This document shows positions 56,964 to 64,000 of a stretch of DNA of 64,000 nucleotides, piece after piece. Numbering within the stretch: position 1 is the stretch's first letter; each line of letters opens with the position of its first letter. Below the pieces are notes generated by a model. That model was given only the letters and a program-made list of their open reading frames with translations. It had not been told where the DNA came from and searched no databases. The DNA is from Pollenia angustigena (taxonomy: Eukaryota > Arthropoda > Insecta > Diptera > Polleniidae). The stretch is taken from assembly GCA_930367215.1 (NCBI GenBank), contig OV884056.1:125238053-125302052 (forward strand), written 5' to 3'. The position numbers and the translations under genes were made by a program.

Positions 56964-57145
56964 ATGGTGATAAGCTTTCTTACAATCTATTACAGAGAAA
57001 ACCGTCTTACCATCCAACTCGCTGTCGTGGACTGTTCTCGCATTCAGAAGTCGAAAATCTCCACACGGACGCCACAAACCGTTCTGTTTCCTCACCAAGT
57101 GAAGGGGGCTGTCCCATTGCCTTTTTCGTCTCGATAATGTGCTTA
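56964..57145 (-). pseudogene. CsRn1-like RT N-terminal fragment
   Basis: Minus-strand VRKQNGLWRPCGDFRLLNAR and GKTVFSVIDCKKAYHH, i.e. the RT fingers and the first catalytic Asp block. It stops at the hAT insertion (56963) and is frameshifted just upstream of 57098. Some residues between HDS and ELDGK are missing. Confidence 0.75.
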
Positions 57146-58440
57146 ACTTTAGATGTTTTTTATAGAAAGAGTGTGAAAGTCATCCGTAAGATCTACAAAT
57201 TGAGCGAGAAGATTATGAAAAGCATTGTTTAATTTGCGTACGGTAAATACCGAAGACGGACACTTTGTTAATTGGCGCTGCTGTGTTGTTCCATATATTA
57301 GTACTAAAGACCTGCGCGAGTGTATCAGTAAGTATTGTTGAAACAGATACACCAGATATTTATCTGTTACTACTGATATAAATGAGAGAATGAGTGTAAC
57401 TGATATTGTATGGTTTTTCTTTTGCCCACTCACCATATCTTAAAAACAAAAACAGATGCTTATGGTTTTGGATTGAGTATGTCATAACATTTTTTTTTGC
57501 TTACAAGTATCTGTTGTTACCATAAGTATTTCTACAATATCTGTGGTTATCTGTTATATGCTAAAATATTGTTGGCGAGTTGATGAAAATATTTTTTTTT
57601 TTTTTTTGGCTTTCTTAAAACTAAAATTTTTTTGGCGAACTAATCATAGTTATATTGCCAGGGTATCACACAAATTTTAGGAGCCTCAACCGCAAAGTCC
57701 TCGTTCGACCTAAACCTTCGAATAGGAAGGCAAGAGCTTCCAGAATCCGCTCCAGAGTATATTGGTCTCCACCAGTAATCTTCTGAGTTTTTTTCTTGGT
57801 ACTCCACCAGTAAAACGTCTGAGTTATATTGGTCTCCACCAGTCACATGAGTTATAAATGGTTCTCCACCAAACAAAACCTCAAATTGAGGTTAAAAACG
57901 ATTGCATATAGTTAATGCAGATACTGCAAAAACTGTAACTCGGTACAGTTATACGACGCCGAAACACTAACCAATGCGGGGTGACACCGCAAAACGCAAC
58001 AAAAGCAGACAAACAAAAACGACCTGTTTGCCCTTAAGAAATAATGACAAAAAGCGCGAGCTGCTTCTCCACTTAGAGCAGTTTTACGAGTGTGATGAAA
58101 ATAAGAGAGTTTATAAAAACTTGTATAAGATCTCAACCAGGGTTGCCAGATAGTTTTAGTAAAAAATCGGCATATTTTCAAAAACAAATCGGAAATCAAA
58201 TTATGAAAAAACGGAAAATTAAAATTACTGTCTTAAACACAATAAAACATGTTTTTAATGACAAAAACAACAAAGCAAGACAATTAACCATTACATAATG
58301 CTTTAAAAAAAAAAAAATAAATAAAAATAAATTTTTTATTTAATTAAATACCCCGTTCTTATAGCAGATTTATATTTTCAAACTTAAATAAAAAATGTAA
58401 TAATTGACACAAAGTTTTATTACAAGCATTGAACGGAAGA
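57146..58440. other. Non-coding stretch, possible upstream part of the CsRn1-like element
   Basis: 57760-57870 repeats TGGTCTCCACCAGT three times (TGGTGGAGACCA on the minus strand), a pattern that could be a decayed PBS or leader. 58139 shows CAGGGTTGCCAGATAG, a hAT-like end without a recognised partner. A minus-strand frame at 57876-57640 (78 codons) lacks any known motif. No gene supported. Confidence 0.35.
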
Positions 58441-58449
58441 ATGGAAATG

Positions 58450-58700
58450 CGGATTTTATTTTTTAAACTGCATGTCATCCACATGTCTTTTGTCGACTTG
58501 AATACACTGTTCAAAACGGAGCCTTGTTTTTCGAGAATTTAAAAAAAAGACCCAATTTTCTCATGCGTGGATAAGGCACACCAAACATTTACCCTGGGGC
58601 AATGTAAAGGTATTTGATGTTTCAATCGAGGGTTGGAGGTTCTTGGAGACTAGTAACGGAAGTTTTCTTTGTTGACGTGGCTATTAAAGTGAAAATGAAC
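58450..58700 (-). pseudogene. Tc/mariner-like transposase remnant
   Basis: On the minus strand the phrase PLHCPRVNVWCALSTHEKIG is readable. RVxVWCAL followed by IG and FF is the signature around the second catalytic Asp region of Tc3/mariner-type DDE transposases. Flanking residues to about 58700 and 58450 are recognisable only in shifted frames. No TIRs were found. Identification is by motif memory alone. Confidence 0.5.
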
Positions 58701-60105
58701 TTTGAACAAAATTGTCGACGAGCAATTACGTAAGAATCATTAAGAACCTATGGTGATCTAGAATAAACGATCTTAACTCCACAGTTAAAAATCATTTTTC
58801 AACGAAAAAATAAAAGTAGGCATGGATGAACTCTTAAAAAGAGAGGTATATTTCGCAGTCATAAAATAGTCGGCCTAAAATTATTCTTCATTTTAATTAC
58901 AATTAGTTTAATTGCAGTGCAAGCTGATTAGATAACACTGCTTTACAAATTTTAGTGATCGGACCAGCTAATGTCAGATCACTACAATGTCGGTTAAAAT
59001 CAAACTCCTGAAATGAGTTTTAATTTATGACGGCTTAGAGTCACTTTTTGGGTTAGAGATTAGCGATTAAATTAACTTTAATGTCCGTATTTACTTTTTG
59101 AGTTGTATTTTTTTTAACTTCTTTTGCTAGTTTAAGCGGCCAACGGTGGTGGTTTAAAACTTAACTTAAACTGTCAACATACACATGTTTAACATAAAGA
59201 ACTTTTGCAAAAATATAAACAAAAATACATTTTTAAACATTGCTTAGCACTTTTATATAATTTTTCCATTCTATATTTTTTCTTTAATATATTTTTTCTT
59301 TAAACGCAAACAATGTCTACCTTGCAAACAATATTAAATTCGCGCATTTTCTTCTTCTTCTTTGAAAACATCCATATTGCTTGATAAAAAGTTGACATTT
59401 GCAAAAAAATGTTGCCATTTATTTGTGCTCAGTATGGTAGCGCTACATGGTTTAAGCCACCACCCAAAAATATCAAATTCAATTGATACAAGATTAACTT
59501 TATTCTCAGATTAGCTAATTATAGAATTAAATTAACTTTAATCTGAAACCCAAAAACTCTTTTTTTAAGAGTGAAATTCAACCTTTTATGTTTACGTTGA
59601 AAAATAGCTGTTTTATATGGACTTTTTTGTTTTTAATTCAAAAAATAGCTTAGGGACTGAAAATAATTACTTTTATTATTTTTTGTTAATGTTACGAGAA
59701 AAATTCCTTTATTTTCAATTGGGAATCTTTAACCATTATCGTTATTTATATTTTATTTTGGTTGTGGTAACCAATTAAAGTAAAATTTATTTATTTTTGG
59801 TTATTTATAACCTAAGTAATTTTTTGGCTACAAATATCTATTGGAAAAAATTATTTATTTTTCTGGTTACAAATTAAATACAAAATTTAATTTTTTGGTA
59901 ACAAATATCCAAATTAAACAAACAAAAAGACAATCCCGACCCTATGATACTCCACAACACAACATTTACACAACTTTCTTAGAGTGTACCTTATTTAGGA
60001 CCCATGTGCGATCATGGACCCAGAAAAACAAGTTATGATTCAGGTCAATGTGCTCACAGTTTGCCATAGGCTTGATTCCATGTAAATATATCTACCGCAT
60101 TGTTC
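58701..60105. other. Non-coding stretch with a large imperfect inverted repeat
   Basis: Sequence near 59035-59085 (TTTTTGGGTTAGAGATTAG, then TTAAATTAACTTTAAT) reappears inverted near 59520-59565, with GGTGGTGGTTTAAA / GGTTTAAGCCACCACC inside it. Probably an old TIR element of about 530 bp; ends not fixed. The rest is AT-rich without genes. Confidence 0.45.
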
Positions 60106-60109
60106 ACCC

Positions 60110-60475
60110 TACACAGAAAAAAATAAAAATTGATTTTAATTAAAAAATTTGTAATATTGATTAAAAAATTAATTAAATTTGCCCCAGTAAACAAATTAAT
60201 TTTTATTAATTAAATATTTAATTGATATATTTTTATAATTTTAATTAATTATTTACTTGTGCTAATTAACTATTTAATTAAAAAAATTTAAAATTTTTAA
60301 TTAATTTTTTAATTGTGCAAATTAAGAAAAGTATTAATATTTAAAAAAATTTTAATTAAATTATTAATCAAGCCAATTAAATTTTTAGTTATATGTTGTA
60401 AAATTTTAATTAATCTTTTAATTACAATAATTAAACTTTTAATTAAATATAATTTTAAAAATTAGTGAAACAAAG
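60110..60475. repeat. TTAATTAA-rich low-complexity block
   Basis: About 360 bp built almost only of A and T with more than a dozen AATTAA/TTAATT words. Opens after CACAGAAAAAAATAAAAATT. Unknown origin. Confidence 0.6.
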
Positions 60476-60801
60476 AAAAATTTGGTTTTTAGAATAATAT
60501 AATTTGTATTTTATTACTTTTTACTTATAAATATGTACATACTTATACAAAACTATAAATGGTTTGTTCAATAAAAGAAAATTATTGCTTTATATTATTG
60601 TTAACATACTCAAAAAACTTGCAAAGAGAAAGTGAAAAAAGAGCATACAAATTAAGACAAAAAGTTAAAAAAAAAAAGAATTATTCAAACGTCTGTTTCA
60701 TGTTTTTGTTTACAAAACTATGGTATAATAAAAATTGTATAGTCATAAGGGAGAGTTCTCAATATTTTACCATGAAATATCTAAGAACGAAATCTTACTA
60801 A

Positions 60802-61154
60802 AGCATAGATTACACTATCTCACAAGTCTTACGTATTCCATAATACTTTGTGAGATAGAAATCTAATGCGTTTTGTTGCGACTGTCAAAAAATCTAATGT
60901 AACATGACAGTTTGTGTTCAGACCATCACACAAAGTATAAACACTCACACATGAAATAAAATGCAACCCTGATCCAATGAAAAGTATTATTGTTTAGAAA
61001 TTTTTCAAAAAACGAAGAAGTCGTATGGGATGTCAAACTTTTTTCATAATACTTGTCATTTTAGTGACACATTGCATTCACACTATCACACTTTGTCATA
61101 TTACTTGAGTTTTTGACATGTATTAATACAAAGTATAATAGTGTAATCTAGCCT
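60802..61154. mobile_element. 353-bp MITE, TAA duplication, copy 2 (inverted)
   Basis: Ends AGCATAGATTACACTATCTC and the complement of AGGCTAGATTACACTATTAT; TAA at 60799-60801 and 61155-61157. Exactly the same length as the copy at 17552 and in opposite orientation. Confidence 0.9.
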
Positions 61155-61157
61155 TAA

Positions 61158-61641
61158 GCTGCAAATATATAACTTTTAACATATCTTGCAGTATTTAGAT
61201 ATTATAAACTCAAAATAATATACAAATGTTCGCTTGGGAATTTGTATTGAAACAACAATAAAAAATTCAAATTTGTTTTTGTTTTCAAAAAAAAATTTCT
61301 AAACGAAAGTTTCTTAGCAGTTACTTTTTTATAAAAAACTTTATTTAAAACCACATATTCAGGTATGTGATTGAAATCGATCGATTGTAAAACGATTGTT
61401 TTTAAAAGGTGTCACGAATTTGGAGAGAATCCAATTCTGAACCAAGGCCTTGTTCTGAACCATTAACGACATTATCGATTTCAAATAAATTTGTTTTCAA
61501 AATCGTTTTCCATCACATAGCTGATTGTGTATTTCAAATAAATTTTTGTTAAAAATTTGTTGTCAAAAAAAAGTAAAAATTATTGCATTTTAAAAATATT
61601 TTTTTTTAAATATGTCAGAAAAATTATACAAACTAAAATAT
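61158..61641. other. 3' flank of the SAM-domain gene
   Basis: AT-rich. A minus-strand AATAAA occurs near 61342, about 300 bp after the stop codon, and could serve as a polyadenylation signal; this is weak evidence. Confidence 0.35.
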
Positions 61642-63386
61642 TTAGTTTGCAATTTTAAAAAGCTCATGCTTTACAGCAGCAATTTTTGTACATTTTTTCG
61701 ACGTTGGCAAGTCGTACAAAATAGACTGCGCAAAATTATAGAAAACTTCCGACTCTTGCGGGAATTGCAAATTAAAAACGAAAAATATTTTAAATAAAAT
61801 ATCAAATGCTTCTAACACAGTCAAAAATGGATATTTAAGACCATCAAAAAATACACAAATTTGTTTTATAACAAGGAGATCTCCTACAACAAGCAACCTT
61901 GGCTGGATGTTGCGCCCTTGTAACTGAAGAAGCTTTATTTTGGTATCCAGCTCTTCGCTTGTTGAAGCTATCAAAGCAAAACTTTCCTGCGAGTCAATTA
62001 CCGAAAATCGCTTCCTTATTTTCTCTCCACTTGGAATGGTAGTAAACGTTTGCTGAGGAGGGAAAAGTTTATGCGCATGCCATAAAATAAATAATGTTTT
62101 TGAGTCTGAAAAGAATATGGTTACAAAAATTTATTTTAAAGAATTTGTTTTGAAAATTTATAATTAATTTTTATTTTACCTTCATTGGCAGATTCGACTT
62201 TTTGCAGCTCTTTAAAAAAAAAGAGAACCGCCGCACTTATTTTTAATAATATTTAAAATAGCATCTCCTAACTGAGGCCAAATATCCTTTAAACACTTAG
62301 CATTCGGATATTTTAAGGTGAAGTCTATATTAATCTGGACAAATTTAAGTAAATAATTAATATTATGGGAAAAAATTAACAATTAAATTGTAACTTACGA
62401 GTTGAGAAGCTGCGAAATCTGCGTTACTGATTTCACTTCTTAGATATTGCACCCAAAGTGCATAATTCTCGGAGGGTTCTGTAAAAATTAAAAAAGATAT
62501 ACATATATGTATAAATGTATAACTCATTGCCATTTGTTTGTAACAAATATTAAAACTAACCATATTCAACCGTTTCCTCTGAAGTAATATTTTGTTCCTT
62601 AAAAACTTCCTTTGCCAAACGTTTTGAATTTGCTAGCTTGTTATATAGTTTACCTCTTTTACCATTCGTGTAAAAAGACTAGAATAATTTAATTAAAAAA
62701 ATTTGAGAAAGTATTATTAGTTATTAAACAAAAACGAAGGCAATTATTACCAATTCCTCTGTCGGAAATATTTTGCAAATTTGCTTTTCTATGTCTGCAC
62801 ATTCCGAAAGAGAACAATCATACCCGTTTACTTCTAAATATTTTGTTATTGTGTTTAGCAACACGGCACGGTGTTCTTCTTGGAGAACATAATTTTTTTC
62901 ATAAAATTGGATAATATCATTTCCAGTTTTTGTGCTGGAAAGGATATTGCAGACAGAGGGAAAAGCCCGCCTAATTGCTGCTTTGGGAGAATCATCTAAA
63001 ACTTTTAATTCTGGTTGTGTTTCTACTTCATCGCATCCGATTCTTTTTTTCCAATTTTTTAAGTGGAACTCAAAATGAGCCTGATCACCAATTCGAAGTG
63101 ATAAAAACAATTTTTTAACGTGGTGTGGCTGAATAATTTTAAGCGTGTTTATTGTTATGTTTTCTTCTGCAAAAAAATACGTACATATGTATATTTATTT
63201 ATATTGCCGCAATTGTCAAAGTCCATATTGAAAAAACACACTTAAAAATACATTTTCTTTTCAATGTGGAACTTGGCTATTGCTTTAATAAAAATAAAGA
63301 TGCTTACCTTTAAATTTGTCGCTCAAATGTTGAAGCTTCCACTCCGTCAACAAATTATTTATCTCAATACTGCTTGAATCGTCCAT
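61642..63386 (-). CDS. SAM-domain-like protein, six exons, about 436 aa, one frameshift
   Basis: Exons on the minus strand: 63386-63308, 63166-62751, 62678-62561, 62478-62399, 62334-62180 and 62105-61642. All five introns are short (64-141 bp) with GT...AG ends, and codon phases match across every junction. Residues about 10-70 look like a SAM domain: a hydrophobic start LLTEWKLQHLSDKF, then IIQPHHVKKLFLSLRIGDQA and FEFHLKNWKK. Later parts (AAIRRAFPSVCNILSS, KQICKIFPTEEL) resemble a family of uncharacterised insect proteins as I recall it; role unknown. Exon 5 has a T9 run (62214-62222 on the plus strand, as A9) that breaks the frame; eight T would keep it open. Either a recent pseudogene or a sequencing error. 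Confidence 0.7.
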
Positions 63387-64000
63387 GTTTTTGCTTTTTT
63401 AACGGTTTTGAGTTTAAGATGTTATTGTTGTGTTGTTTAAATATATTTTTGTTTTGCTTTTAACTTTTTGGCTTTGGTTATTTGTTGTTTTACTGCCTGT
63501 CTTTCGAAGGAATTATCTGTTAAGTATAACTACGTTTAAAATAAACACAAAAAATTTTGAATTTGTTTTAATTAAGGTATTTTTATACAATGTAGACTCA
63601 TTTGGGAGTGTATACATGCGTCTCTATAAAAGGTACCAAATTGTCTTCATATAAAACAAAAACAATTTAACGCACACATGTACAACTTTTTTCTCATATA
63701 CACGAATTTTGACGTACCAACTAGGGGTAATCAGCTGACAAACATATGGGCCAACGAGTTTACCTTGTGTAAATATACTTGGTTTTTATTTTGTTTTATT
63801 ATTGGTAAATATTTTTATAAAATTCTTTTAGTTTTATAAATTCCTTTCCGTGACTTGTTTTAATTTGATTTATCGGGGGTCCTACAATATCAATAATGTT
63901 AATATATGAATATTGTTTTGAAATCTTTCTGAACTCAAAAGCAGAGTAATGTGTATTGAACTCAGCGAAAATCTTATTGCAACAAAAAATAATTTGCTTA
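63387..64000. other. Upstream region of the SAM-domain gene
   Basis: AT-rich. A plus-strand TATAAAAGG is at about 63625, in the wrong orientation for the minus-strand gene. No core promoter could be assigned and no further gene seen to the window end. Confidence 0.35.

Larger units (their letters stand above)
43785..57145 (-). mobile_element. CsRn1-like Ty3/gypsy element, decayed, with two large insertions
   Basis: Pieces of one pol gene run right to left: RT N-terminus (57140-56972), RT catalytic half (50820-50518), thumb and RNase H start (50520-50134), RNase H end and linker (45227-44795), integrase zinc finger (about 44700-44590) and integrase C-terminus (44164-43900). The gaps are filled by a hAT-bounded block (50829-56963) and mdg1-like copy 2 (45232-50129). 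At both sites the target duplication shows the host sequence was once continuous. Lineage judged from NARTVHDS, AFGLRNTAKTFQRFMDD and the RNase H linker. Confidence 0.75.

Noticed and set aside
57640..57876. 78-codon minus frame as a small gene
   Set aside because: Low-information composition and it overlaps the TGGTGGAGACC repeats; no recognisable domain.
58139..58200. CAGGGTTGCCAGATAG as the end of another hAT element
   Set aside because: No partner end or 8-bp duplication found nearby.
59930..60080. Plus-strand phrase DTPQHNIYTTFLECTLF resembling the C-terminal zinc region of a non-LTR polyprotein
   Set aside because: Only one short motif-like stretch; no RT or RNase H around it.
63621..63633. 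TATAAAAGG as a promoter
   Set aside because: Plus-strand orientation with no plus-strand gene following inside the window.

Overview
The window reads as a heterochromatin-like, AT-rich stretch of an insect genome, most likely a higher fly (Diptera, perhaps Calyptratae). This is inferred from the mix of gypsy-, mdg1/412- and CsRn1-type LTR elements, Jockey- and I-clade non-LTR elements, many short TIR elements, and one gene with five very short GT-AG introns. No rRNA, tRNA, CRISPR or prokaryotic gene structure is visible. Almost every recognisable coding sequence belongs to a transposon, and nearly all lie on the minus strand.

Layout. 1-7.1 kb: a decayed gypsy-lineage LTR element (gag, protease, RT, RNase H; PBS at 6661-6678), broken by a 5'-truncated non-LTR element (15-1253, 12-bp target duplication) and by a 787-bp TIR element (2683-3469). 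7.7-15 kb: a decayed Jockey-type element (about 8860-13230) interrupted by short TIR elements, followed by a run of abutting or nested MITEs, most with TTA/TAA target duplications. 16.5-20 kb: two hAT-like non-autonomous elements side by side with overlapping 8-bp target duplications. 20.3-36.6 kb: an mdg1/412-like LTR retrotransposon (copy 1) with long gag and pol frames. It carries a full-length I-clade element (20785-26638), a CR1-like element with an unbroken 902-codon EN-RT frame (31579-34531), a TA-duplicating TIR element and a hAT MITE inside its 5' LTR. 36.6-43.4 kb: further MITEs and dispersed repeats, including a 2.8-kb TAA-flanked TIR element.

43.8-57.1 kb: a decayed CsRn1-like LTR element that has received a second, internally deleted mdg1-like copy (45232-50129, GTGG duplication) and a 6.1-kb hAT-bounded block (50829-56963). 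The block contains a 5'-truncated Jockey copy, a microsatellite, modular repeats, a MITE and a nearly homogeneous six-copy 469-bp tandem array. 58-61 kb: a Tc/mariner-like transposase remnant, inverted repeats and another MITE. 61.6-63.4 kb: the one probable host gene, a six-exon minus-strand gene for a SAM-domain-like protein of about 436 aa, with one frame-breaking extra T in a homopolymer.

Most interesting items: a short membrane-protein frame upstream of gag in both mdg1-like copies; conserved stem-loops in the leader of the same element; a shared 7-bp duplication that breaks the end of pol in both copies; many unrelated MITE families that all use TWA targets; the 469-bp array with a strong hairpin per unit; and the SAM-domain gene model.
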